5,633 bases of DNA from an uncultured Pseudomonadota bacterium (GTDB taxonomy: Bacteria; Myxococcota_A; UBA796; GCA-2862545). The position numbers and the translations under genes were made by a program. The notes under the pieces were generated by a model that saw nothing but the letters and a program-made list of their open reading frames with translations, had not been told where the DNA came from and did not search any database. Of this stretch, positions 5,633 to 5,633 are shown in pieces. The DNA is taken from assembly GCA_937891875.1 (NCBI GenBank), contig CALATR010000702.1:1-5633 (forward strand). The letters are read 5' to 3'. The first letter of the stretch is position 1; each line of letters begins with the position of its first letter.

Positions 5633-5633
5633 C

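Overview
The window is a GC-rich bacterial chromosomal segment in which every supported gene lies on the minus strand. It most likely comes from a member of the Myxococcota or a close deltaproteobacterial relative. The best clue is the amidase C-terminus at 1701-1784: a Gly-Cys-Gly-Cys motif, a hydrophobic segment and four terminal arginines, preceded by an Asp-Thr-Gly linker. This is the MYXO-CTERM type of surface-sorting tail. Coding third positions are almost all G or C, and this leaves long stop-free shadow frames on the plus strand.

In the direction of transcription (right to left), the layout begins with rsgA (5622-4618), a complete circularly permuted ribosome-assembly GTPase with a TTG start behind a strong Shine-Dalgarno. 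A 106-nt gap (4617-4512) follows, holding an 11-bp hairpin and a possible promoter. Next is a 937-aa secreted N-acetylmuramoyl-L-alanine amidase (4511-1698). Its catalytic domain appears to be interrupted by a golvesin-like domain, and it continues with an FnIII-like domain, a degenerate GATase-like domain and the MYXO-CTERM anchor. Twenty nt downstream is a tiny 38-codon gene (1677-1561). Then come two tandem paralogous small proteins of about 130 aa (1510-1115 and 1087-701), possibly of the YbjN / type III secretion chaperone-like fold. A good intrinsic terminator (673-640) closes this group. The last gene is the 5' part of a eukaryotic-type (type II) glutamine synthetase, glnII (565 to beyond position 1), with its own leader containing a perfect 12-bp palindrome.

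The short gaps (20, 50 and 27 nt) and the single terminator suggest that amidase, 38-aa protein and the two paralogs form one operon. The amidase probably cleaves or binds peptidoglycan while displayed on the cell surface. The three small downstream proteins have no proven role; a cytoplasmic chaperone or regulator role for the pair is only inference. rsgA and glnII look like independent housekeeping neighbours. There is no CRISPR array, insertion sequence, tRNA or rRNA, and no gene-free stretch over 300 bases. The items most worth following up are the nested amidase architecture and the unrecognised small-gene cluster behind it.
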